Shown here: positions 1 through 6,533 of the stretch, piece after piece
Position numbering within the stretch: position 1 is the stretch's first letter
Layout of the letters: each line of letters starts with the position of its first letter
Assembly (NCBI GenBank): GCA_027074805.1
Contig: JALTCK010000142.1
Location: 1-17,537 of the forward strand
Reading direction: 5' to 3'
Length of the DNA: 17,537 nucleotides
Origin: Thermococcus sp.
GTDB lineage: Archaea; Methanobacteriota_B; Thermococci; Thermococcales; Thermococcaceae
Notes under the pieces: model-generated
Seen by the model: the letters and a program-made list of their open reading frames with translations, nothing else
Databases searched by the model: none
Told to the model about the DNA's origin: nothing
Translations under genes and position numbers: made by a program

Positions 1-552
1 AGTGTGCTCTAAGTTTATTCCCTCATGAGCGGGGGGAATCCATATGAACTCTTCTCCCCACCCCATGATCTTGCTGGACAATGCACTTATGTCATTTTCA
101 TAGACAATTCCTCTGACAACTTGCCATGGAAACTCCAGGTTCCAGTAGAAACCCCTCTGCAGTCCTCCGGTGTTAGTATAGATACCATCAACCCATCCCT
201 TCCAGTAATCTATGCCCCCAACGGCTGGCTTTATGGTGTAATTCGAGTTCTTAAAGAGTTCCCACTGCTCCTTATCATCCTTGACCAGCACGGGAATCTC
301 AACGAGATAGGGGAGGTCAGGATTCACCTCCTGCTCCAACCATTGAGCCAGTTGCCTAGCATCGTTATATCCATCCTCACATGAATAACCACTCATTGGC
401 ACCTGTCCGTATTCCCCGTCTTTGCCCAGTGCATGGAGGACTATTATATAATCAAACCCGAGGTCTGCCAGCCTGGAAACCGGGACGTTAGTATCAAAGG
501 TCGCGTAGTTCCCATACCCGGGCTCAAAATACCACAGCGCATATTTGATCAT
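1..552 (-). CDS. Hypothetical protein resembling DUF4855, 3' end outside window
   Basis: Open reading frame of 184 codons that starts at ATG 552 and runs off the left edge without a stop, so the protein is incomplete. A clear ribosome binding site (GAGGTGG) lies just upstream, and a TATA-like AAGTTTAAG lies around 590-600. The protein starts MIKYALWYFEPGYGNY and has no signal peptide. Near residues 140-175 it carries a GFYWNLE stretch followed by FIWIPPAHEG. That order (GFYW..E, then a WIP motif) resembles what I recall of the uncharacterised, possibly glycosidase-like DUF4855 family; this is a motif impression, not an alignment. Function is unknown. It is transcribed away from the UPF0282 gene region, with 196 bases between them that hold only its promoter. 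Confidence 0.75.
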   Translation of the reverse strand, partial: MIKYALWYFEPGYGNYATFDTNVPVSRLADLGFDYIIVLHALGKDGEYGQVPMSGYSCEDGYNDARQLAQWLEQEVNPDLPYLVEIPVLVKDDKEQWELFKNSNYTIKPAVGGIDYWKGWVDGIYTNTGGLQRGFYWNLEFPWQVVRGIVYENDISALSSKIMGWGEEFIWIPPAHEGINLEHT

Positions 553-748
553 TATACCACCTCAATTTGTAGTTTTCAATCATGATACTTAAACTTTTTG
601 GATTAGTAATTTTTAGTTGCAGTCCAAGATAGAAATTACAACTTATTTGGCTCGTTTTAAATAGGATATTTGCTGGAAAAACTCCTTGAAAATAAAAATG
701 TCAGATCAAGCCATGATAAGGTGGGGGATTGAGAATATGTTTGACATT

Positions 749-1648
749 TCATAGCCTGAATGGCACGTTTGCATCCTCTCTTCTCTCGATTTTATGAAGC
801 TCCCTCCTGTACGCCTCCAGCGGCTTGTCCTCAACCTTGAGATAGCCGGCGAAGGTCTTCGGCCTCTTCTCCAGCTCATCGAAGAACTCTGGATAGCGCT
901 TGTCCCTGACTATGTGGTGGTCGAGGATTATTTCCGCGTTCGTCTCGCGGATTATCTCGTTGAGATTCTTTATTCCGGTCCCCCAGCTCCCCTCGGCGCG
1001 CTTTCCTAGGTAGGTCGGCGGGCCACCGGTTATGAGCAGGTCGGGGTTCTTCTCAACTATCCACTCGACCGCCCTCCTGTTTAACAGCTGTATGTCGCTG
1101 GCATGGATTATTCTTTTGGCCCCGTCATCTATGAGAACCATCACCACGAAGCCGAGCTTTGACCCCTCGCTCCCGTGCGGAACCGCCGACGAGAACTCAA
1201 GCGTGACCCCGCCGAGGTCGAAGGTTCTCCCATCCGCGAACTCTATCTTCCCCGCAATCGGCTCAGCGTTCTTGAGGAAGGCCCAGGCGCGCTTCCTCTG
1301 GCTGAAGTTTATGTTCTCCCGCGGGTGTTTGATGAATAGAAGCTTACCCGTATAGATTTCCCTTGCGTATTCCTCGCTCGAGCTCTCGTAGAGACCCTCG
1401 AAGAAGGGCGTGTGGTGGTCGTAGTGGTAGTGGGAGATTGTAATGATGTCGGCCCGCCTCGCGTAGCCTTGAATCTTTCTCCTTATCTGCTGAAGGGTTT
1501 CAATTTCAATTTTGGCCGGTAGAAGGCCATAGCGCCTCGGCCCTAGGGCAACACCCGGATCGATGAGGATTTTTAATCCAAAGGCTTCTACGAAGGTCGC
1601 TAAACTTCTAACGCCGAGGCTCTCGCTCGCTAGTGGAATTATACGCAT
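749..1648 (-). CDS. UPF0282 family metallo-beta-lactamase-fold hydrolase
   Basis: A 299-residue protein of the archaeal UPF0282 family (COG2248), predicted metal-dependent hydrolases of the metallo-beta-lactamase fold. The signature SHYHYDHH is at residues 72-79 (His73, His75, Asp77, His78), and further likely metal ligands lie in HGSEGS, HASDIQ and LDHH. The substrate is unknown. The in-frame TTG at 1660 is rejected as start: ATG 1648 follows a GGGGGAT ribosome binding site, and the family normally begins MRIIPLASES. The gene is divergent from the broken transglutaminase-like gene; the AT-rich CTTAAAAATCTT at 1679-1690 can act as a TATA element in both directions. An inverted repeat, CCCCAA/TTGGGG (1655-1660 with 1667-1672), lies between that element and the start codon and overlaps the ribosome binding site. 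Confidence 0.93.
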   Translation of the reverse strand: MRIIPLASESLGVRSLATFVEAFGLKILIDPGVALGPRRYGLLPAKIEIETLQQIRRKIQGYARRADIITISHYHYDHHTPFFEGLYESSSEEYAREIYTGKLLFIKHPRENINFSQRKRAWAFLKNAEPIAGKIEFADGRTFDLGGVTLEFSSAVPHGSEGSKLGFVVMVLIDDGAKRIIHASDIQLLNRRAVEWIVEKNPDLLITGGPPTYLGKRAEGSWGTGIKNLNEIIRETNAEIILDHHIVRDKRYPEFFDELEKRPKTFAGYLKVEDKPLEAYRRELHKIERREDANVPFRL

Positions 1649-1678
1649 GTTATCCCCCAACCATCTTTGGGGACAATG

Positions 1679-1690
1679 CTTAAAAATCTT
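1679..1690. promoter_or_regulatory. Shared TATA-like element of a divergent gene pair
   Basis: CTTAAAAATCTT reads as a TATA-like element on both strands. It lies about 30 bases from each start codon (1648 on the reverse strand, 1712 on the forward strand), so it could serve both. On the forward strand the distance would give a leaderless or almost leaderless transcript, consistent with the lack of a strong ribosome binding site before 1712. Confidence 0.45.
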
Positions 1691-1711
1691 GAAGCGAAGT
1701 AGCTCGATGCC

Positions 1712-2631
1712 ATGGGAGTGTACAAGGCCGCCGTGGTTCCCATACTCATTCTCTTCCTGATGACAGGGCTAATTGGGCATAACACAGGGAGGTTAAGGGA
1801 GATTCCCGTTGTTGGAGGGCCCTGGGACGATTTAACTACGGAGATGATAAACGGCGTTTACGATGTGACCGGGATCTACCTGGGGGCAGTAGGGGCATTC
1901 GATCAGAGCTTCTCAGAGCATATCCCTCTCCAAACAGTTGACATGGATCTGAATAAACCAGACGATTCTTACCGATACCCATATTGGCGTTACACGGCCT
2001 TTCCTCGCGGGCAACTTCCTGAGATTCTTAATTCCTCTGTGGTTCAGAAGTTCGTTGATGGCGTCATCTCAGAGGCTGAGATAAGGGTCGAGGCAAAGCA
2101 CGTTCCAGATAATCTCTACCTCCCCTACCTGAGGGGAACGGCCTACGAAGTCATGGTAGAGAGGGCCAAATACTGCGCAGGTGGACCACAAAGGATCCGC
2201 GCTATGTGGTCACCCACTGCGGTGACTGCGACGACTGGCACCTCGTTGCCTACGCGATAATCTCTAAGATAAACCTGGAGCACGGGGTTAATGCGAAGTA
2301 CTTCCTTACAATGACTTATGACCATGCCTTTTTGACAGTGTATTACCCAGATGAGGGAAAATGGGAAATCTACGACTGGTTTCCACCCATAGGAAAGCCT
2401 GTCTTTAAAACCAACAAATTTGGAAGGGATTACATGGTGCTTAATGGCGGTTGCACGTACACTCTTCACATTTCTAAGGATGACTGCGTTGTAGAGATAA
2501 GGCGTTTTGATAATTATGGTCTCATGAGTAGATTTTATTCAATATACGGGATTGGACCAATCTCATCATTGTATGAGCTTCCGTCCCTTAGATATGTGAA
2601 AGGTAGCGAGTTGATAAAGATGTGGGACTGA
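1712..2631 (+). pseudogene. Transglutaminase-like cysteine protease domain protein, frameshifted
   Basis: Two overlapping reading frames encode consecutive parts of one protein. The first (from ATG 1712) begins with a hydrophobic signal or anchor segment (VVPILILFLMTGLIG) and stays sensible to about residue 154, at ...VERAKY. The second frame continues ...LRRWTTKDPRYVVTHCGDCDDWHLVAYAI and ends at 2631. Restoring one C at about 2173 (TAC TGC to TAC CTG C) joins them into a 306-residue protein. The downstream part has a transglutaminase-like triad arrangement: Cys in GDCDDWHL, His in DHAFLTVYY and Asp in EIYDW. As read, the first frame ends at 2260 with 28 out-of-frame residues and lacks the catalytic Cys. 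Either the gene is a recent pseudogene or the base is a sequencing error. The intact form would be an exported or membrane-anchored cysteine peptidase-like protein with unknown substrate. Confidence 0.8.
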
Positions 2632-2670
2632 TTCTTTAAGTAAAATCCTCCCCATAAATGCAAAGAAAGA

Positions 2671-2679
2671 CTTATTAAT
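2671..2679 (+). promoter_or_regulatory. TATA box upstream of sRNA and hypothetical gene
   Basis: CTTATTAAT is preceded by the purine-rich GAAAGA, a plausible BRE. A start site about 26 bases downstream (near 2700) would place the C/D box RNA at 2722-2778 inside the leader of the gene that starts at 2785. Confidence 0.4.
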
Positions 2680-2721
2680 CTTGATCCATGAACTGGTTTG
2701 GAGCGGATGTTAGTGTTATCA

Positions 2722-2778
2722 ACCGATGATGAGTGTCATCCCTCCTGAACGGATGAAGAGATTATCCCCACCTGAGGT
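2722..2778 (+). ncRNA. Probable C/D box sRNA (2'-O-methylation guide)
   Basis: All four boxes of an archaeal C/D guide RNA occur in order with canonical spacing. C box ATGATGA is at 2726-2732, D' box CTGA at 2745-2748, C' box ATGAAGA at 2753-2759 (one mismatch to RTGATGA), and D box CTGA at 2772-2775. Both guide spacers are exactly 12 nt (2733-2744 and 2760-2771), the length strongly favoured in archaeal C/D sRNAs, and the D'-C' gap is 4 nt. A short terminal stem ACC/GGT (2722-2724 with 2776-2778) closes the C/D kink-turn. By the box-plus-five rule the predicted targets are the fifth nt of GAGGGATGACAC (D' guide) and the fifth nt of GTGGGGATAATC (D guide), both G. I could not assign these to an rRNA or tRNA position. 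The RNA overlaps the ribosome binding site of the next gene. Confidence 0.72.
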
Positions 2779-2784
2779 GGTTCG

Positions 2785-3255
2785 ATGCTGGGTTTTCTCA
2801 GGAGAAAGAAAAAGGAAAAGTACGGCCCCTTCGTATACCTGAGCGAGCCTACCCTACTGTACCACACAAAGACCGAGAAAGCCATCCTCGAGGTCATAGA
2901 AGAGAAGTTCAACTCCAACAACATCCTTGTCCCCTCGAACTACGGGTTAAGGGATACCAGCTCAAAGATCAAGGACGCGGACTACTTTGTAGCCGTGGCT
3001 GTCCTTGGAAAGTTCACTTCCCTCGTTGGGAGGGAAGTCAAAATGGCTCAGGAACTTGGAAAGCCAATACACACGATGCTGGTCGCAAGAGACCCTGAGG
3101 GTATAGTCTACGTATGGGTTGAAGGGATCCCAGAGGATGTTGAATGGCTCTCGCCAGATGAGACACAGGCCTTCACCCAGAAGTTCGCTCACGATGAATA
3201 CATGGCCTACATGAAGACTGGCCTTTTCATAGGGAGTAGAAAAAGAGAATGGTAG
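2785..3255 (+). CDS. Hypothetical protein, possible nucleoside deoxyribosyltransferase-like fold
   Basis: A 156-residue soluble protein with a basic N-terminus (MLGFLRRKKKEKYGP). Start ATG 2785 follows GAGGTGG with good spacing. From residue 16 it shows an alternating alpha/beta pattern: FVYLSEP; a helix with TEKAILEVIEEKF; then NILVPSNYGLRDTSSKIKDADYFVAVAVLG and a segment with GREVKMAQELGKPIHTMLVA. The series 'I..AD..VAV', 'V..E...A...GKPI' resembles nucleoside 2-deoxyribosyltransferase-like and related Rossmannoid (SLOG/TIR-like) nucleotide-binding folds; I infer this from pattern only and cannot confirm catalytic residues. Its ribosome binding site is shared with the D box and closing stem of the upstream C/D box sRNA. 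It converges on the Nfn-like large subunit gene with no intergenic base between the two stop codons. Confidence 0.8.
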   Translation: MLGFLRRKKKEKYGPFVYLSEPTLLYHTKTEKAILEVIEEKFNSNNILVPSNYGLRDTSSKIKDADYFVAVAVLGKFTSLVGREVKMAQELGKPIHTMLVARDPEGIVYVWVEGIPEDVEWLSPDETQAFTQKFAHDEYMAYMKTGLFIGSRKREW

Positions 3256-4698
3256 TCAAGAGATGCGTTTGGCCTGTACGTACTCATGGATGGCCTTAGC
3301 GGCTCTCTTTCCATCACCCATCGCCAGGATGACCGTGGCTTCACCCCTAATCGCGTCTCCGCCGGCGAAGACGCCAGGGATGCTCGTCATGAGGTTTTCA
3401 TCAACCACGAGCGTCCCGTCGGCTTTTGCCTTGAAGCCGCTCTCCTCAAGTAGTATCCTGTTGGGCTCAAGCCCTATGGCTATTATGACAGTTTCAGCCT
3501 CCAGAGTGACGTATTCGCCGGTTCCGACTATCTTTCTCTTGCCCCTGCTGTCACGCTCATCGAGCGGCTTCATCTTTTCGAACTTGACAGCTTTGACCTT
3601 CCCGTTCTCGTCACCGATGAACTCAACTGGAGTGAGGAAGAACTCGAACTTAACCCCTTCCTCCTCTGCGTGCTCTATCTCCTCTATCCTGGCGCTCATG
3701 TCTTCCCTTCCGCGCCTGTAGGCTATTGTAACATCACAACCGAGTCTGAGAGCCGAGCGTGCAGCATCCATTGCCGTATTCCCTGCTCCGATCACAATTA
3801 CCTTCTTCCCGACGGCTATCGGCGTGTCGTATTCCGGGAACTTGTAGGCCTTCATGAGGTTGATTCTCGTTAAGAACTCATTGGCACTGTAAATCCTATC
3901 GAGGAGTATTCCGGGTATGTTCAGAAGCTTTGGCGTTCCAGCACCGGTTCCTATGAAGACGGCGTCGTATTCATTGAGGAGATCCTCGATTGTAACCGTT
4001 CTGCCAACTATGTAGTTGGTCTTCACATCTACACCGAGCTCTTTCATCCTGTCAAGCTCACAGTTGAGGACCTCCCGCGGGAGCCTAAAGCCAGGGATTC
4101 CGTAGGCAAGGACTCCTCCCGGCTCGTGGAGAGCTTCGTAAATTGTAACATCGTAGCCAAGCTTGGCCAGTTCAGAGGCGCACGTGAGACCGGCCGGCCC
4201 GGCGCCTACCACCGCTACTCTTGCACCTATGGGCTCAACTCTCTTGAGCTCCGACTCACAGAGTTTCCTGTCAATGCCCCTCTCGCGCGCATAGTCTGCA
4301 ACGAACCTTTCGAGCTTTCCGATGTTTACCGCCGTTCCAACCTTACCAACAACACAGACACCCTCACACTGATCCTCCTGCGGACATACCCTTCCAGTTA
4401 TAGCCGGCAGGATGTTATCATTCCAGATTATCCTAAGGGCCTCCTCAACGGCCTTATCCGGATCATCACGATGCTCAACGAGCTTTCCGATGAAGGCCGG
4501 GATGTTGATGTGAACCGGACAGCCTTTTATGCATGGGGCATACTCCGCCGGACACTGAAGACAGCGTTCTGCCTCTTTAACCGCAAGCTCGAAGGTATAG
4601 CCAAGGTTAACCTCACCAAAATCTTTAACCCGCTCCCCAACTGGTCTCTCAGGTGTCGGGACTCTTTCCTTGATGAGTTTGGGTCTCTTCCTTGCCAT
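3256..4698 (-). CDS. gltA: Nfn/Sud-type large subunit (glutamate synthase small-chain-like FAD oxidoreductase)
   Basis: A 480-residue iron-sulfur flavoprotein of the family annotated variously as homotetrameric NADPH glutamate synthase (GltA), sulfide dehydrogenase SudA or NfnL. The N-terminal domain has seven cysteines (Cys46, 49, 56, 60, 105, 111, 115) for two [4Fe-4S] clusters. An FAD Rossmann motif GAGPAG is at residues 165-170 and an NADPH-binding GAGNTA at 304-309, followed by AYRRGREDM. In Thermococcales such subunits pair with a small FAD/[2Fe-2S] subunit to move electrons between NAD(P)H and ferredoxin, and no large glutamate synthase subunit is nearby, so the Nfn/Sud role is preferred. 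The ATG directly follows the TGA of the upstream subunit gene (TGAATG), and its ribosome binding site GGGGGTGAT lies inside that gene, so translation is coupled. Cytoplasmic. Confidence 0.92.
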   Translation of the reverse strand: MARKRPKLIKERVPTPERPVGERVKDFGEVNLGYTFELAVKEAERCLQCPAEYAPCIKGCPVHINIPAFIGKLVEHRDDPDKAVEEALRIIWNDNILPAITGRVCPQEDQCEGVCVVGKVGTAVNIGKLERFVADYARERGIDRKLCESELKRVEPIGARVAVVGAGPAGLTCASELAKLGYDVTIYEALHEPGGVLAYGIPGFRLPREVLNCELDRMKELGVDVKTNYIVGRTVTIEDLLNEYDAVFIGTGAGTPKLLNIPGILLDRIYSANEFLTRINLMKAYKFPEYDTPIAVGKKVIVIGAGNTAMDAARSALRLGCDVTIAYRRGREDMSARIEEIEHAEEEGVKFEFFLTPVEFIGDENGKVKAVKFEKMKPLDERDSRGKRKIVGTGEYVTLEAETVIIAIGLEPNRILLEESGFKAKADGTLVVDENLMTSIPGVFAGGDAIRGEATVILAMGDGKRAAKAIHEYVQAKRIS

Positions 4699-5541
4699 TC
4701 AAATCACCCCCTTGGACTCAAGGTAATGTTTCTTCGCTATCTCCTGCTCACGGACGAAGCGGGAGTCACGCCTTATGACGTCGTCCCAGTCCACTTTGTG
4801 GGCGTCGAACATTGGCCCATCACGGCATGCAAACTTTATCTCTCCGTCGTAGAGTATCCTGCACGAGCCACACATTCCAGTTCCATCCACCATTATCTGC
4901 CTGACGGTAACGATTGTGGGAATTCCGTACTCTTTCGTTAGTTCGGCAAGCTTCTTGAGCGAGCCCAGTTTGCCCCCGCCGAAAACCATATCCACCCTGT
5001 CCTTCTCGATGAGTTCCTTCAGAACATCAAGGTAATGCCCCTTGATTCCGCGAGAACCGTCCTCCGTGGTGAGATAGTGCTCGTCCGCTACAGGCTTCGC
5101 TAGGAACTTCTCAGGATAAGAATGAGCCCTGTCCTCAAAAGTCTGAATCGATATGGTGTAGTTTCCCGCCTCTTTCATAGCCTTAAGAGTGGAGTAGTTT
5201 TCCGCTTGGCCACAAACGGCGTCGGACACAAAAACAACGTTGCCGTAGTACTTGACTTCTATTGGCTTCCCAAGAGGGCCTGCGACGGCATATAGGGAAT
5301 CTCCAACTTGAAAATTGTCCCAAAGATCGAAGCTGGTCTTTCCGTGCCTTCTGATGAACATTCCTATCCTTCCAGTCTCTTTGTCGGCATAATAGATTGA
5401 CATCGGAATCCTCTCGCCCTTCTCATGTATTAGTAAAACCACGAATTGGCCGGGTTTCCACGCTTTGGCCACATGGGGAGCCTCAACCTCCATGAAGAAA
5501 TCCCTAACATCCAGCTCCTCTTTTGCAGTAATCTTATACAT
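4699..5541 (-). CDS. Nfn/Sud-type small subunit, FAD/[2Fe-2S] protein with atypical NAD site
   Basis: A 280-residue ferredoxin-NADP reductase-like protein related to SudB/NfnS and PyrK. The FAD-binding segment has RIPMSIY at residues 44-50, and the [2Fe-2S] loop is complete: Asp219, Cys224, Cys227 and Cys239 in VDGTGMCGSCR...FACRDGP, with the family-typical FDAHKVDWDD following. The nicotinamide-binding part is unusual. Where the family has a GGGxGxAP-type loop, this protein reads VSDAVCGQAENYS (residues 105-117), and the later GPxxMMK segment reads GGGKLGSLKK (188-197). It may therefore not bind NAD(H) in the usual way and could belong to a non-canonical Nfn paralogue. It is the first gene of a two-gene operon with the large subunit. 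Start ATG 5541 follows GGGTGATG. The promoter carries two SurR-type motifs. Confidence 0.9.
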   Translation of the reverse strand: MYKITAKEELDVRDFFMEVEAPHVAKAWKPGQFVVLLIHEKGERIPMSIYYADKETGRIGMFIRRHGKTSFDLWDNFQVGDSLYAVAGPLGKPIEVKYYGNVVFVSDAVCGQAENYSTLKAMKEAGNYTISIQTFEDRAHSYPEKFLAKPVADEHYLTTEDGSRGIKGHYLDVLKELIEKDRVDMVFGGGKLGSLKKLAELTKEYGIPTIVTVRQIMVDGTGMCGSCRILYDGEIKFACRDGPMFDAHKVDWDDVIRRDSRFVREQEIAKKHYLESKGVI

Positions 5542-5584
5542 AGACGCATCACCCTGTTCACCTGTATATTTTAGTTCACTAAAA

Positions 5585-5601
5585 GTTCAGAACTTATAGT
5601 T
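5585..5601 (+). promoter_or_regulatory. SurR-type site 1 (GTTn3AACn5GTT)
   Basis: GTTCAGAACTTATAGTT is an exact match to the extended SurR consensus GTTn3AACn5GTT described for Pyrococcus furiosus, where the redox-responsive regulator SurR switches hydrogen and sulfur metabolism genes. It lies 44-60 bases upstream of the Nfn-like small subunit start, near or downstream of the likely TATA element. Confidence 0.7.
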
Positions 5602-5616
5602 TATAGGCGTTTTTAA

Positions 5617-5633
5617 AACCAAAAGTTTAGAAC
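5617..5633 (-). promoter_or_regulatory. SurR-type site 2 (GTTn3AACn5GTT, opposite strand)
   Basis: On the reverse strand the sequence is GTTCTAAACTTTTGGTT, again an exact GTTn3AACn5GTT. It is inverted relative to site 1, and the site centres are 32 bases apart (about three helical turns). It lies upstream of the TATA-like stretch TTTTAAAA/CTATAAAC that should serve the Nfn-like operon. Confidence 0.68.
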
Positions 5634-5646
5634 CCGTTTAACGAGA

Positions 5647-5690
5647 ATTAACGGTCTTTGATGGCTTCATTGGAGGCCATTAACGGCCTC
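5647..5690. repeat. ATTAACGGYCT direct repeat with GAGGCC hairpin
   Basis: ATTAACGGTCT (5647-5657) and ATTAACGGCCT (5679-5689) are direct repeats 32 bases apart. A further TTAACG lies at 5638-5643. The second copy is part of an inverted repeat GAGGCC-ATTAAC-GGCCTC (5673-5690). They sit upstream of the likely TATA box of the phosphopantothenate synthetase gene and may be regulator sites. Confidence 0.4.
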
Positions 5691-5705
5691 ACCTTCACTG
5701 CAAGG

Positions 5706-5714
5706 GTTTTTATT
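5706..5714 (+). promoter_or_regulatory. TATA box of phosphopantothenate synthetase gene
   Basis: The TTTTTATT stretch lies about 35 bases before ATG 5745. It allows a short leader that contains the GGTGGT ribosome binding site. Confidence 0.45.
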
Positions 5715-5744
5715 GAGGTTTCCCATGATAGATAGGGTGGTAGT

Positions 5745-6533
5745 ATGGTGGAGATACCCAAGAGTCATCCAAGATACTGGAGTCTCTATTACAGGGAGAA
5801 AATCATTAATGGAATGGAGAAAGGTATAACGGCCAAAGCCGGTCTTATAGCACATGGCCGCGGAGAGGCCTTCGACTATATCCTTGGAGAAAGGACGATA
5901 AAGCCTGCAGAGAGTGCAATGAAGGCAGCTGTGGCGAAACTCCTCCTCGCAAAACATCCAGTTATCTCGGTGAACGGAAACGTCGCTGCTTTAGTCCCAA
6001 AGGAGACGATAGAACTGGCAAAAGCCCTCGGAGCGAAGCTCGAGATAAATCTCTTCTACCGCACGGAAGAGAGAGTTAAAGCGATAGCAGAGGAATTAAG
6101 GAAGCACGATCCAGATATAGAACTCCTTGGAATAAACCCTACAATGAGAATCCCTGGTTTGGAACATGAGCGCGGAAAAGTAGACGAGAACGGCATATGG
6201 AAGGCAGACGTAGTTGTCGTTCCCCTTGAGGACGGTGACAGGACAGAGGCACTGGTGTCTATGGGTAAGTTCGTGATAACTATCGACCTTAATCCCCTAT
6301 CAAGGAGCGCTAGGATGGCACACATCACAATAGTAGATAACATAGTCAGGGCTTACCCAAGGATGACAAAGCTCGCTCGGGAGATGAACGACTACACAGA
6401 GGAGGATCTGCTGAGGATAATCGGAGAATACGACAATGAAAAAACGCTGAGCGACGTTCTGGTTTACATGAGGAACCGGTTAACTAAACTGGCCGGAGAA
6501 GGGGTCTGGAGGAGGAAGGAGCTGGATTGTTAG
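5745..6533 (+). CDS. pps: 4-phosphopantoate--beta-alanine ligase (archaeal phosphopantothenate synthetase)
   Basis: A 262-residue protein of COG1701 (formerly DUF137), the archaeal phosphopantothenate synthetase. It joins 4-phosphopantoate and beta-alanine using ATP, replacing bacterial pantothenate synthetase in CoA synthesis; the family was characterised in Thermococcus kodakarensis, whose enzyme has nearly the same length. Recognisable family stretches are IPKSHPRYWSLYYREKI at the N-terminus, GRGEAFDYILGE, the central SVNGNVAALVPKE and EINLFYRTEER, and a C-terminal VVVVPLEDGDRTEALVSMGK and TIDLNPLSRSARMA. Start ATG 5745 follows GGTGGT. The gene is monocistronic. Its stop overlaps the stop of the convergent HTH gene by a few bases. 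It is divergent from the Nfn-like operon across a 203-base regulatory region. Cytoplasmic. Confidence 0.95.
   Translation: MVEIPKSHPRYWSLYYREKIINGMEKGITAKAGLIAHGRGEAFDYILGERTIKPAESAMKAAVAKLLLAKHPVISVNGNVAALVPKETIELAKALGAKLEINLFYRTEERVKAIAEELRKHDPDIELLGINPTMRIPGLEHERGKVDENGIWKADVVVVPLEDGDRTEALVSMGKFVITIDLNPLSRSARMAHITIVDNIVRAYPRMTKLAREMNDYTEEDLLRIIGEYDNEKTLSDVLVYMRNRLTKLAGEGVWRRKELDC

Noticed and set aside
1655..1672. Inverted repeat CCCCAA/TTGGGG over the UPF0282 ribosome binding site, considered as an RNA hairpin.
   Set aside because: The expected transcription start near 1657 would leave one arm untranscribed; an operator role remains possible but unsupported.
2143..2469. A 108-codon reverse-strand frame over the transglutaminase-like gene.
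   Set aside because: It is opposite a recognisable catalytic domain and has no family features of its own.
2768..2780. Palindrome CCACCTGAGGTGG at the ribosome binding site of the gene at 2785, considered as a regulatory hairpin.
   Set aside because: Only about four pairs can form around a loop, too weak at high temperature; the sequence is better explained by the D box and closing stem of the sRNA.
4126..4941. A 271-codon forward frame across the Nfn-like genes.
   Set aside because: It is antisense to two recognisable flavoproteins and its translation has no domain or ribosome binding site.
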